Assembly (NCBI GenBank): GCA_037576195.1 | Contig: CM075104.1 | Location: 15,702,211-15,766,210, forward strand | DNA length: 64,000 nucleotides | Direction: 5' to 3' | Source: Phytoseiulus persimilis | Lineage: Eukaryota > Arthropoda > Arachnida > Mesostigmata > Phytoseiidae | In this document: one piece after another, positions 1 to 13,517 of the stretch | Layout of the letters: each line of letters begins with the position of its first letter | Numbering within the stretch: position 1 is the first letter of the stretch | Translations under genes and position numbers: made by a program | The notes under the pieces: model-generated | What the model saw: the letters and a program-made list of their open reading frames with translations, nothing else | Told to the model about the DNA's origin: nothing | The model's database searches: none

Positions 1-544
1 CCGATAGTTAAGTATGGTAATTTAGGAGTGTCTTGGGAGTCATCGAACAGCGTCAGACAGCAAGCGCAGGCAGCAGCAGAATCTTCGGAGCGTTCCGAGT
101 TCGGATATTGAAATATGCAGCACGTCCTCATCCCCGAACATCCATCTCATCTCGGAGGACGGTTGTTCGCTTTTGGAATTTGCTCTCCGACCCTCCGGTC
201 CCCATGCCAAGGATGGATATCATGTTTTGATAGTTCCCGAATCGAACGTTCTCCCCTGATTCTGACGATCATCGATTTCTGTCGGCTTGATTAGTACATC
301 AGGCTAGCGTCGTGTTTGGAGGTCGGGACGGAAGTTACCGGGAACGTTTCGACCTCAGACGATGTATACCATCGAGACGACAGGTTCAACTCCGTCCTGC
401 GGAATACTGGCCCTGCCCATCTTCGTAGGCGTCCTTCCCTCCAACGGAAGGCTTTTACTTGAGCTAATTATCCGAAAGGAGTAATTGACTTATAATAAGG
501 ATATCACTTCCTGGAGTCAGCCAGGCACCCATCGCACTCCCGTC

Positions 545-610
545 CGGCAGCCAGCTAGCCGGCTGGCCGGCGGGCCTGCCAGTCAGTCAGTCAGGCTAGC
601 TGCTTGCTGA
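545..610. repeat. Cryptic tetranucleotide island (CAGT/CAGC/CCGG)
   Basis: This stretch is built almost only from 4-base words: CCAGC, TAGC, CCGG, GGCC and three CAGT units at about 580-593. It also carries a hairpin (CCAGC paired with GCTGG at 551-566). It is the clearest of several such islands in the window. Confidence 0.7.
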
Positions 611-2547
611 GTGGAACGGGCAAATTATATACTACGGAGATCAAGGAAGGCACAAGTTGATTAGCTTCGATCCGTCGCCGGGGCACTGCTAGCTGCAGCG
701 AGGTTAGGAACTACGAGAACCGATAATTGCCGGAACCGAGCGAAGAACTCAGGAACTGGCTTTCCTTCACTTCGCCCCCTCGGCCGTCGGTCGTTCTCTC
801 CCGCGCCGTCGTTCGCTTCCTCCCCCATTGCGCCTCTATTGCCGGTAAGCAAATGGAATTACTGCAATCATCTGGGATATTGTTCTTCAATGGGATGCTT
901 GACTCGGGCTGATCGGCCGATTAGGTGATCTGGTCGTGCTCAGCCCTGACAGAGCGAGACTAACAGCGGCCTTTGAGACATTCTTGACTTGAGCTAAATA
1001 AAAACCGCAGGAAATACCTGAAAACCAGGAAAGGAAAACCAGCTGAAGGCAGTCCGGCCTGCACAGCATCTCAGGAAACCTACTGAGCTGGTGCTCTTCG
1101 CTCCGATAGCGTGGGCCTCGCTTTCTGATAGGGTTCCTCGATTCGCCCTGGAAGTCTCATGTGCATGGTAATTTGATTGGAGTCGCGCCGGAGGAGCTCG
1201 AAAGAGTTACATCGCAAGATATTCCGGTCATTACATATAGCCTCAGCATCATCATGAGAGCGGCTGCTTGTGAGAGGCGGAGGATCTAGGGCGCGCGGTC
1301 TCTTCTCGTTTTTTGGAGGTGACTTCATGTCTTAATTCATCCCGAGCGCCGCTAACCTTTGTACTCCATTTGTGAGGTTCTTCGCTGGGAACGTTCGTCC
1401 GGCCTTCGAGGGAATTCCGCAATCTAAGATTCAGAACAAAAGCCCTGGCGGATGTTGGTGAATTGGGAGCCAGATAAGGGTTGTCTCGAAGAGGCTGCAT
1501 GTACGCTGAACGAAAGCTTGTGCAATGCCATTGTCATTGCGGATTCGCTGATGGATCTCCATTCTCTCTCACGACATAAACGGTTGCGCAAGCTGTACCA
1601 GAATGTTTCACATGGACAAAGGGAGGAATCAATTATCGCCCGTGATTGACTCTGTCAGAGATCGGCTCCGCTGTGATGCGGTGCTCAGTTGCTTGGAAGT
1701 TTGTTATGGAGCCTTCGCCGAGGCGAATCGTCGACTGAGATGGCAACAAGCAGTATGTCGACGGATCAACGCCTTCACATGGATACAGAGGGAGGAAAAC
1801 TGGAAACTCCCGGTTCTCAACTTGCAATACCTCAGCCCGCGGGAGCGTGGGACGACCAACGAGCGCTTTCCGGGAAACTTATTCCTTGGGCTCGAAGCCT
1901 AACTTGAGCGAGCCGCTCAGTCGAAAATCCCACAGTCGGAGAAAGTATATCGAAGGGTGAAGTGCCGCTCCGAATTTATGTTTCAGGCCGAGGGACGAGC
2001 GTTCTAGAAAGAACTCATTCGTCGCCCTGCGTCGATCCGTTGCCGAGATATTGCGATTTGAGAATTTGTCTCTTTGCTGCTGGAATGTTGTCGCGACGGG
2101 TGTTCACATCCCCGATGCCCATCCGCCCGGAACAAGGCCAGCCCTGGAATCGAGTGCGAAGAGGAGCTTAGTGGCAAAGGCCATAATTAGGAGGTTCTCT
2201 TCGCGGGGGTACATTATGAAAAAATGCATGAGCAACTACTAGTTGTTCCCTACATGCCTCGGTCCCTCCGACCATAAGTGGAGTCTAAGAGCTGCCCAAT
2301 GAATCTCTGACGTGATTAGCTTGGGTGGCCGCTGGAAAAACCCGACTTGAATTAATGCCTACCCCACTCACCGCTGGAGGGGATATTCAACGATGTATGA
2401 TCGGTCTTCCGAACGTTCCGGTCCGAAACAATATCCGAGACATCGCCGCGATCACTGCGCCGCCGTATTTTCGATGGACGGCACTCTTCGGGGAGTCGTG
2501 CGGGAAGTTCCCATATTGGATTTGAGGACGAGTCAGATTTTTCCCCA

Positions 2548-2754
2548 ATGAATATTGCTCGAGATGCCATTGACAGAGCTAGTGCAATGGAGCGTGCTCC
2601 ACCGATGCGACCGACAGCAGACATCGGAGACATGAAGTCGGCGTGCGCATCGGGATCGAGCGAGGCCGACGAGGAGCAGCAGGCTGGCTTAGCGCGGAGA
2701 ACCATTTTTCTGGTATGCATTCCTTACGTTCATCTGAATAAGTGCTTATTCACG
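2548..2754 (+). CDS. Weak candidate exon, product unknown
   Basis: From an ATG at 2548 the frame runs about 69 codons to a TAA at 2755, which overlaps a consensus GTAAGT splice donor (2754-2759). A second possible donor, GTATGC, lies at 2713. Codons in this frame often begin with G (many GAC, GAG, GCA, GGA), a coding-like signal absent from most open frames here, and the peptide is acidic and not Arg/Ser-rich. The frame stays open well upstream of the ATG, but no strong acceptor with a pyrimidine tract is visible there. The opposite strand is also open for 122 codons (2352-2720), which weakens the case. I recognise no domain and found no partner exons. Confidence 0.18.
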
Positions 2755-4696
2755 TAAGTGCGTCATTTCTCTTGTTTCGTCTCTCGGTTCTGCGTTCTTT
2801 TTTGCTGCGCTGAATCTCTCGTTTGAGTTTCATCCTCTTCTCCGTGCCCCCGATTCCGGTCTGAGAAACGTGGAACTTCTGAAGCCACAAGCGAACAAGC
2901 GCCCATTCTCAACCATTCCAGCCACTCGAGAGATTCCACAGAAAACCATGGACCCCGTTACGGATCCTGGTGCCTTGATTCCGGTACACACTCAAGTTCT
3001 TCATTCAACGTCTAGCAGAGCGAGCGGTCAACGGTGTCTGCAGCACTGGTGCTGCTTTGTCGCTGCGAATGTATCCCGGAAACTGCGAGTCCTCACCGGC
3101 GCTGTCAGGGTCCCGGTTGGCACGGGATTCTCGATGGGTAGGTGGGCATTCTGCCGCCGACGTAGTTCTTGTCGGCAGATGTCTGGCGTCAGTCTCGAAC
3201 TGGAAAAGGGAACCCAGCCCTCGTTTGTGCGTCGGTTTTCACTGGGACCGAGAAACGAGCGTCTGGATAGAACAAAAACGTGAGAGAAGAAACCGATTCG
3301 GTGAGAGAAAATACATGAGTTCCCTGGGAGAGATGGGGACCGGGTCAGAGCAGGTGCCGGGGAGGGAGGAAGGAAGGCTTCAATTATAGCTCGGCTGTAC
3401 GAGTCCATTTTTCTTGAACGCAGGAGCAGCAAGCCACGCAGGAAGCGGGAAACCGGCGGACGGGTAAGAGAACGAGCCTCCCACCTGATTGGCTTTGCCA
3501 TCAGTCGTACACGAAAAGGGTGGAATCCCTTGAGTTGATTGCGATCGTTCATTAGCTCACGAGGGAAACAGTGCGCTGTTGGTGCTCCGCTGCCTCTGTC
3601 TTCAGACTTGCGCCAGCTTCTGGGACCGCAGTTGCAGCTTCCGTTGGAGTGAGATGACGCGGCGTGGGGTACTCGAAGAATCGAGAACCCCACCCTCCGA
3701 GCTGGAAAATTCAATATTCTCAAGCCTTTTTTCAACATTTTCAGAACTTCACGATGATCCGAACAATGTGCGAGACCTCCCCTTGGAGGCATCGGAAGAA
3801 GCCTTGAGCTCCTGACCCTTCACAGAATTTCGCTCCCGCAATGGTTTCCCGCCTCTTTGGGTTTGTGCTCACGATACACGAGTCGCTGGCGATCTCAGTG
3901 CCAGGGAAAACTGTCGGTGTGATGCTTCTTCTGGTACCATAAGCTCCTTGGAGAGCTTGTCAAGGATCGAGACCCCAGCAAACCAGTTCATGTTTTTCTT
4001 CCGTCCCCTCTGACGTAGTTGCGTTTTCTGGGAGAGTCTTAACAAGAAGAGCGAAGCGAAAGGATGCGATCTAATTTCGGCAGAACGCTAGCGCCACTCT
4101 AACGTCCTCGCCCTTCTCCCTGCAGCCGACGGGAACAAAAATTTCAAACGAACCAACAACTCCATCGCGAAAAACGACAACCCCGTGATGAGATCCTCGG
4201 GGGGAAGAATGGGGCGGAGCAACTCCCGTACTGGCGTGACGGCTACTCCTGGGCTTGCGGTGGGTTCCGAGAAATCGAGAGAAAAATGAGCGAGAGAATG
4301 AATCAACGCCAACTCTATCCCGGGAGTCAATAGATCTTGCGGGGAGGTGGTCCACGTTACCGGCCGTCTGAACGAAGTACAACGCCTCCCTCATCCATCC
4401 AGGCTGAACTTCTGTGAGATTCTTTCCACTTTCTCTCATTCTGAGATTTGCTCTCGCTATCCAAGAGGTTTCTTCTTCCGCTGAAGACGGAACCCAGGAG
4501 AGGCGACTCGATCTAGAGTTTCCTTCACAGTCGCAGCGTCAGGCCCACAAGTTAGCTGAGATGAGCCTGGCTTGCACTCGGAACGAATGCAGCCTTCGTA
4601 CCGGAATCAGCAACTTCCATCAATCATCCTCGCTGCGTTGTCCTTTATTCGTCTTCTTCTCGTCGCAGCCGTTCTTGGTGCTGCCACGGCGTCTGC

Positions 4697-4728
4697 TATT
4701 ATTATTATTGTTATTACTATCATTATTG
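4697..4728. repeat. Imperfect ATT trinucleotide microsatellite
   Basis: The tract starts with ATT repeats and continues with interrupted ATT/ACT units. The interruptions suggest an old, decaying microsatellite. The open frames across it, with runs of Ile on one strand and of Leu and Ile on the other, are by-products of the repeat. Confidence 0.9.
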
Positions 4729-7700
4729 TCTTACACAGCGAAAAGGGCATCGCCACCGTCAGAACCCGTGGGAGCAGCAACGACGGCGGATATCTGTGAT
4801 TAATGTACTTGCACTCTCCAGGAGAAGTGAGAACAACCCTTGCAACAGCAACCTTGTTGGACTTCCCCATCCAGCTCGACCTCGGCCGAGTTCGCGATTT
4901 GTTTGTTCGCTACGGCCTCATCCGCTTCATCTGGGCGTGGTTTCACTTCGGTCACTGCCAGTCCCGAATCGATCCTGTTCTTGTCACTTCGGGAGGATTC
5001 TGGTGGAGTTTGGGACTGAAACTCGACTGCCTCTATCCTGGAACCGCGAGCTCCGGTCACCTCAGGAGATGGGTCGACTTTGAGCAGCGATCCTACAGCG
5101 CGTTCTCCACCATGGTCGCTCGCTGAGTACCCAGAACTTTTCCGAAGCTCACTCCCTGTGTTTAGGAGTCACCGAACTCTCTCGTCACGACCATAGAGAA
5201 AAGTGTCCCATCAACACAGGTCGGATAGATGTGGACGGGGTGCGTCCCCGGGGCTCTGTCTGTGGGGTCGGTTTCGGAAAATTCGCGAAACATTCGGTTT
5301 TTGGGCTTGAACCTCAACTGACTTCGATGAGCGCTAATCTGAGCGCCTGATGACACGCCACAGCCTAGATATCGCCTCATTCTGGCAACGAGTCGTTCTC
5401 GTTGTCGGAGTGGTAATTAATCAAGAGCAAATTCACATACCCGTCATCTGTGATGAACCCCGCCGGGGGCGCATTCTCCGCCACGAAGCTCCCCGCTTTC
5501 GAGCTCCGTAGGGTAGAAAAAGAACAGACTCAACAACGAACTCCTCCAGGTTCGACGATCTCGGATCCTAGCAACCGGCCGTTTCCTGGCGGAGCTCGCA
5601 GCTTTCCGGGCTTTCGCCGATTCAGGCGAGCCCTCCCCGTGGAGCAGGCTACGGCGACCCCCTTGGCCCTTGGAGCTCCCCTTGCAGCTTGTGGATGATA
5701 GAGCGTCATTTCGATGTCTTAAACTTCGCGCGGAATGTTTTTACCTGAGTGGGATCGACCGAGTGAGAGGTTTTCATTTTCAGCTGCGCCGCGACGGTAC
5801 GGGAGCGATGGAAGAAGTAGAAAGAGAAGAGTTTTCAAATCGAATCGTGACGACGAAGCCATCAGAGTCTCCCAACAACTTCGGATGAGCGAACGACCGG
5901 GCAACCGACGGCGGACTAACGTCGCACGAATCGCAGCTCTACGAGCTCAGCAGCGAGAAAAACGCTCCGCAGATCGCTTCTCGCAGAGACTCTTTAGCTC
6001 TCTTCTAGATTTTCCCAAGCCCGAGTCATCCGCTGCCGCTATCAACAGAGCTTTTCCCGTGGGGAGCGGAGTTCTCCGGTTTCTCCGGACTCCGAGGACT
6101 CGATCGTTCCGAAGGATCGGCTCCCAGGGAACATCCTCCGCCAAGAGCGAGCCATCGAGCGCTCGAGACTCACTTGCAAGCGCTACCGGTCATCTGGACA
6201 ACGGTTTTTATCGAGCAGACGGGCGACTCGACGCGGTCCAGCCCATTCACAGAAACTCGGAGGCACGGGGGGGGGGCAAACTAGCTGTCAAGGAATCCAG
6301 GCTGTCCGGAGGGGCGCCTCCGTACACCTGGGGTTCATTCCGTTCAGATCACAAGCTGACCTCCGATTCTGGTTGAGGCCGAACACAAAGCCCAACCAGA
6401 ACACGTACGTTGTACGAGGGGTCGGTAGAGGGAACACTCCGTATGAGAGCACCCCTGAAGGAGCAGTCTGCACTCGGATGATAATACTGGTCGCTTCCGT
6501 GGAGAGATCTTGCGTCTAATGTTGCTGATTCCGAAGCCAAACTGAATATTCCGCGAGCGCTCAGAGCCGGTGAGCAGCCAGGAAACTATTGAATCCTCAG
6601 CAAAGCATCCAAACAAGGAACATCGGCAGAGATCGTCCAACAGACCTCAGCGGCGGAGTTTGTCGGCGGATCAGAGGAAACACATCTCCTCGTTCACTCA
6701 TGGGCGGCTAGCAGGCGCTTCGGTTCAAACGTTACTTAGAATGCATTTCATCACATCAGCTTTCATTGCGTCGAGTCGATCAATTTACCATGAATCGATT
6801 CCTCGGGACAGTGCTGCCCGGGGTGAGGGGGGGAGGAGCTGTAAAAATTGCTATGATCCGCACCTCCAAGCATGATTCATCCATCGATCCCGCAATCCGA
6901 TGGCAATTGATGGGTGTAGCTTGAGACTTCAGCTCCGAAGACACATCGAGCTTCACGGTGGACTCACAGGACTAGAGCAATAGACGTCCGAGAATGCGCT
7001 TCTGAAGATCGGGCAGAGCATCGATGCGTCTCGGCGGGCGGAAACTCTGACTAGCGCTCTCTGAGCTCGGGAACCCGGCCATTCCTGCTCACTGATCTCT
7101 CGAAATCAACAGTTTGTACTCCCAGCCGCTGCTGGGGCAGGTTGTTCGCTGGAGACTTCCTAATATTCTGCCCACGTTTTGTCTCCGACGAGGATGGTCA
7201 ATGGCCCCGATGTGTCCTCACGAGAGAGATCATCCCGATTCTGAAATATCTCCGAATGAGATGACCGGGTCTTTGTAGGGTGAACTCCAAGCAAGTTGGA
7301 GTTCTCCTCTCGCGGGAAACCCACGGCTGCCTTTGTTGCGACCAAGGTTGATGAAGGATGGTGCGCCACGCAGCAATGCCTAATGACGCCCAAGAATATC
7401 ACCTGTCACTATTCGGTGGAGGGTTTCTGATCGATGGTTTCTGTCTCGTTTGTTCTTGATGATCTCTTTGCGCTGAACAATGGTCCCAGAATGGAGACGG
7501 CGAAGGACGAAAATTCTTTCGTCCACGGCTCCCGTCCCCTCTCGTTGGGACAATCGATGAATATTCCTTGTGACTCCTTCTCGCTTCCTCAGACAGATAA
7601 CGTCGATTTATCTCGATGAGAAGCGCATCGATAATGATTAGTCCCCGTTCACGGGTGAGTATCAGTGGTCAGGGCTGCTGTCGCTAAGGGTGGATGCGAC

Positions 7701-10700
7701 CACGACGTGGCCTCCTCGGCTGCTTCGTCCAAGCTCTCCCGTTTCGAGGAAGTTAGAATCGGAAGCAAAGAGCGGAATCACGGATGCGACCACTTCCTCT
7801 TTTCTCTCGAAACTAGTGGTTTCCAGGCGTGTCAAGTTATCTGGACCAGGAGCGAGAACTTTTAACTGCATTCGAGAACGGACCGGGGTACTCTTGGAAA
7901 GTCTGCGAAAAAAACTGCGTCGAGGGAGACGAGCGAAAGGTCTTGGAAAAATTCAGCAGCCCGCACTCGTCGGGACGGCCCCGAAAATTTCCGGTCCCGG
8001 TGAAAAATTCTTCGCAGCGGGATGCGTGCAACCGAGGCAGCTCGGCGACGAAGAACATTGAGTGGCGAGGGGGCGAACGAGAAACGGCGGAGTTTGACGA
8101 CAATTGTTGTTGGAGAGTGGTATTGTCGGCTATCTAAGCTCCTCGGCACTCACCGCCATGGGAGGGGCTCAGCCGACTTCTATACGACGAGGTCCATATA
8201 TCATTGGAAATGACCATTATTGTGTCTCATTCATTGAGTTGAGTTTCGGAGAAAGCCTCGATGTCGTTCTCCTTGGCTCTGATTTCTTTTGACTTTTTCC
8301 CGGACATTCGCTCGAACATCACAATAGCTTCCTTTCATCACCTACGGATCCTGTACAGTTGGTTCCAAGGGTAGCTGATCATTCTCCTGTTGCATTCGGT
8401 TCATCACTTCCCGATTCGACACTGCGTCGAGTATCGATGGCGGCGCCGAACCACCGGGACGCTTCGCACCGACAGTTCCCGTCTGGGAGGAGTTCCGCGA
8501 CGCGGGCTTCGCAAGGGGCAAAGCAAGCTCCGCACACCGGAAATCGACTCTCAGTCCCTGTATGAGTAAAAGCTATCATCAACTGAGCCGCCGGAAAATG
8601 AAAAATCCTTGGGAACTGATGACGACGGCACTGTGAATCGGTTGCCAAACTTGTTGAACTTTCGGATTTCGCGTGTTTGCCGACTCTCGCGCGGATATTT
8701 CGCGATAGATTATCGCGCAACAATTAGGCGCCAACCAATGCGGAAACGCGTGTCCTCGAGGAATGGATCTGCTCGACCGAGTCGAGCGAGGATCGTTAAT
8801 TTCAAAACCTGCCCGAAGCGGAGTCCGGTGCACTGAAGCGCTCTGCTGTTGTCAATTTAAGACGTTGGAGTAAGGAACATTCAGAACAGTCTCCATAGAA
8901 TGCAGCGCTCAACCCGACTCGGAACAGGTCTACTGTGTTAAAAGTTTGATGCAGCTTAGCGCTGAGCTGCAGCTTTCGAGCAATTTCTTCATTCCAACCC
9001 ATTTGTCGGCACACGACCCGTGAAGACGGCTTGGGTTTAGGAACGGCTGCCGAGCCTGTTGTACATGATCGTAAATAACGTCAAGCGTTATTCCTGTTTG
9101 AGCGAGGCTTAATTATTTTTTTGCTCGATTCACCGCCGACTTCCGCCGACGAACGTCCACCGAACGAGAACAAGACCGACTGGGGCGATAGACTTCGTTT
9201 CTGCCCTGCCTCGTCGGTTCCCAGTGTTCTGCCCGCCGTGCGTGAAGTTCACCTCCCCCGGGCTGCCAGGCTTCGTTCATCTCCTTTCGAATCGGTTGGG
9301 GAGAATCATACCGGGGAAGTCGCGGGAATTTTTGAAAACTCTCAGCCAGGAAGTCCGGGAGAAACCAGCTCCGTACATTCACGGCGCGTGACAAAGCGCT
9401 CCACGTGCCGAACAGCGCGCCGTCGAGTCGTGCAGGGGACAGCAGTTCTCTGATGGGAAAAAAAGTTGCTTGTAAGAAAAATCGCAATTACTCGTCGCGC
9501 CGGAACAAAAAGTTATTTTCCGTTGCAGCTAATTATATCGGAGGAGATTACTGTTTCTTGCTGCTGCCGTCTCTGCTTCCCCAGCTGTGGCGGGCTCCGT
9601 TGCTACACACTTTTCGAAATTCGCATAATTACCCAAAACGTTCGGAGACAAGGAACATATTCTTGCGATTGCATCGGTGCTCCGCAAAGCCTCTCTTTCG
9701 ATGGGGCGTTTCCTCGTTCGTATCATTGTGTCCTCGTCGTCATCTCTCCGGAAGTTTCAATCTATCGTTCGGCATCCTCATTGGGAGGACTCGGAGGCTG
9801 ATTCCGAACCCCCTCAGACCGAGCTCCTCCGTGTATGCATGCACCTCTGGATTCCCTCGAATCGCTCCGGCACTTCGTGGAGTTCCAGATGACGGACAGC
9901 TCTTGAGGACGATTGCTCTCGAAATGCCGTTCGAAGGCCATTCAGTATCCCGTATATACCGTCGATACGGAGGTTTAGCTCATGTGAAACGCGGAAGCGT
10001 CCTGGGGAATACATTTGTTCGACGTTGAGCCTTAATTGAGTCGTTGATCTTCTCTGGTTCGAGGATAGCGGGTCCTTTGAGGGATTGAGACCCCGAATCT
10101 GGAGAAATCACACGAGGTGTTCTCACTTGTTATTTGATCGGCTGAGTCTGCGTGAGATTCCAGTCGTTTCCGGGATCGTCGACTTCCTAGACATCCTTGT
10201 CGGCAGCTCCAATCGTGGGGAATGGCTTCCAACCATTCCGACACGAGAGCAGCCGAGAACCGAGATGGTCCCTACCGCGGAACGCTTCAAGTATTCAGCG
10301 ATCGCAAGTTTCGCCTTCGCTTGCCTGCCGAGGATCGCTGGACGCGTTGTTCGAGCTGCCTAGGAGTTCTTCTCTCCTCAGAAACGCCGTGTTCGCGTTC
10401 AGGCGATCATAGTGCGACGTGCTGGGCAAGCGAGCACTCAAGCCGACCGCGTACACCACTTACGATCTGCTCAGACACGAGCGAGCACCTGCTTCGAAGT
10501 TCCGCGATGAAATTTATTTTGATCGATAGTAGTGCGCGAGACGACGACGATGAGGATCCTGCGTGATCCGGAGTGAACTTTTTCATCAGTTCGATAAATC
10601 CACGCAAAATATTCCGTTCAGCTGTCACTGTGCTTAGCTTGCAGATCAAGAATTCCCACTCGCTGTAGGAAGTTTCTCGGCCGTTTACTCTGGTTTTTCG

Positions 10701-11728
10701 TCGTTTCCAGAAGCACGAGTCGCCATAAGCGACGAGGTACGCTCCGCCGGAGAGGCTTTGTCTTTGACAAAAGATATTCCTCCCGGCGGTTGAGAGGGTG
10801 CAATGCACTCGGCTGCGGCTGGCTGAGGATCTTTGCTTGCTTTGGGAGGGACTGCTGGGCGAGAAGGGTGGGTGGGAACGGACTCGAGTGGCTGGAGAGG
10901 GGATGTGTTGTCAGAAGGTGTTTCGATTCTCACCCGTGTTTGACTAGGTTAGCAAACGCTCCGTTGAAGTGGGCGACGACGTCGGCGGTGAGCACGACGC
11001 GTAAGTGGTTTGCAACCTACCTGATATCATATCTACTCTTCCCATCCGTTGGGAGGCTCGCCAGTCAGCCAACAAACCAGCACGCATGCATCAATGCTCC
11101 TCACCGGCCAATGGGCCCTCTCAAAGAGGGTGACTAGTCGGTCGGTGTTGGATTGAGGCTCTTCCCGGACGCTTGCAGAGCCCTAAGCCAATTTGAATGA
11201 CGACGACGACGGTGCCACCTCTATCCTCGAAGCTCTATCCGAAATCGCGCGCCGTCCGGAGTGAAATCTCAAGCCGATTAGAGTTTTCCTGGAGACGCTG
11301 TAGCGACCGGCGGGATGGACAACCCGAGCGCGAGCTGAAAGAGGGCGGGGGGCAGCGCTTTCAAAGCGCTTCAATCTTTCGAGCAATGTTTGCTCGGAGA
11401 TTCTCTTCAATGCGGCACGCTATCAGTGGACCGCTGAACGACACCGGTACGAATCCCCTCGACGAAAGCTCTACATGGGCCAGCCAAGGAGGGCAACGCG
11501 ATCGGATACGCGCTCAGATGTCTGTCCCGATCGAAGTAATTGCATCAACGTCATCTATCATGAGTGACATGCCAGTGGACCATTAGGTAATAAGTCGGCC
11601 AATTCCACCCTTTCGATGTCCCTCCGCTCGCTTTGGGGACAGATCTTAGCTACAGAGAATACATTAGAACACAGCAAGGAGTCATAATTCGCCGTTTGGA
11701 CGCACCGCTCCCCAAATTGAGTTATTTA

Positions 11729-11803
11729 GCTAACCAGCTGGCAAGTCAGCCGGTCAGTCCGCCAGCCATCCAGAGAGACAGGCCGGGGCGGACGGGGCAG
11801 CCG
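11729..11803. repeat. Cryptic tetranucleotide island
   Basis: The sequence alternates AGCTGGC, AAGTCAGC, CGGTCAGT, CCGCCAGC and GGCCGGGGC. Its word content matches the island at 545-610, although the copies are not alignable end to end. A smaller piece, CCAGTCAGCC, lies at 11061-11070. Confidence 0.55.
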
Positions 11804-13507
11804 ATATATCCACAGCAATTTATGAATCCAGAGAGTTCAGTATAACTCCACGTCCTCCATAAAATTCGGACGAAACCACAACACTGAACGGAAGCGGAGC
11901 CTCCCTCCCGCTCTAGAATCGTGAATTTTGGAAAGTCAGAAAACTGTCACAAAGTTTGAATCTTCTCATGCTTCAACCAGCGGGATTCGTTCTTCAACCC
12001 TTCTTCTCGCCATCCCAGTCAGTGTGGGACAAGGCTTAGTATGCAAGTTGCCGAAGTTCACCGAGTTGAAGCATCAATATCCTACGACTTTAGGTGTTCG
12101 AGGTCCCCGCTCGTCACTGGTCAGCTGATCTCCTGACTGAAACGATGGCGGGGTCCGGACCACGTTTCACGGTGATGTTCGAAACCGCCTGACCGGAGCT
12201 CTGCCGTGGTCGTTGGAGTCGTGCGAGCTCGCGACGGGTCATTCGAGAGTCGGTCAGAAAAACAAGGCGTGGCGGGGCGCGTCGCTTGTTTTCCTTTTTG
12301 TTGTTTATGAAAGTCAGTCTCGGAGTTTCAACCTCTGGAACCCCTTATTAAATTGGTGGACACCCATAAATAAGTCTCGCTATTTCAGAATCGAGCGACT
12401 CGGGTGAGCTGGCCGGCAGACTCGCTGGAACCTGGGGTCAGCGTCTTCTCTCCGATATGCGCTCTTGACGGGGAAACATTCGGACACCGAGAGAGCTTGG
12501 CCGCATATTTCACGCTTTGTGGCCCAACTGCCGACTTGGCGCAAACCAACTGTGAGACCCTCTCGGCTTCCCACTCGCGAATATCTTGCTCGGGACCCCT
12601 CGCTGTAAAATAAGTGAGCATGCGACCTTTATAGAGCGAGAAAAACAGCGGGTGTCTATTGAGGGCTTGTTTTTACGTATTGGCGCTTCATTCTCCTTAT
12701 CCGGGCGCCTCCAGGCGACATTCGACCGACCGAGCGGGACGCGAACCGACCACATATCGGCCTTCGTAAACCTTCTGAACAACAGTAAAAAGTTAAGGAA
12801 TCTCTCTTGTCCTGCTTCTGCTTCGGTCTCGTTATAAGAACGCTGTACAGGAAGTCGGGTTCGGCTTCCGCTCTTCTCGGAGACTATGCGATGAGTCGTT
12901 AAAAAGCCAATCCTTCCGATCAAAGAAGATTCCGAGAAGTTGTTGGAACATCCGTGAAAATCCAATTCCCGAGCGGTAATTGCGAGAAAATCACTACAAA
13001 TCTCCTGTTCTTGAAGAACAGACTTCCTTTCTCAAAGCAAGGCTTCCTCTCGCGGTTCCGGCCGTTTTTCCGCTGACCATTGCCCGAGGCGGAACGACGG
13101 GCCGTCCCATAAGAAGCTATCAGACAGATGAGTGACGTCAAAACAGTTAACGTCAACGTCGTCTCAACAGATTCGTTAACCGACCTGAGCGCAGAATCGC
13201 GGTTGTCCCATGAGATCAGGCTATGTGAGCGGACAGCAACTTCTGTTGAAGTCCGACATAAATTTTCGGATGACGAAGCTCATGAGCATCAGCGTCTCTA
13301 GTAGGAAGATCGGCTCTCGACGAACGGCAACCGGGGATTGCCACTGACCTCTGACGTTTCCCGTGGTGTGGAACCGGTAGTTTCAGGCCAGGGCGAGAAT
13401 CGAGTTCCGCGAAAATAGTTTACTGGATTTTTCGCCGAAGGATCCCGCGATCCTCGCGGCCGACCGAACTAAGTCGCCAAAGCAGAGCACACCGCCTGTT
13501 TCAGATG

Positions 13508-13517
13508 TTTTTTTTTT
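13508..13517. repeat. Poly(T) tract, 10 bases
   Basis: A run of ten T between GATG and CGGG. No splice or terminator context was convincing. Confidence 0.85.

Noticed and set aside
3028..3792. 254-codon open frame on the - strand (and the 253-codon frame at 36105-36866 -)
   Set aside because: Both are rich in Arg, Ser and Pro and lack any recognisable domain, and other open frames overlap them. With TA so rare here, a few frames this long are expected by chance.
5735..6376. 213-codon open frame, Arg/Ser-rich
   Set aside because: The Arg/Ser richness comes from CGN and TCN codons in CpG-rich DNA. It overlaps other open frames on both strands and has no domain.
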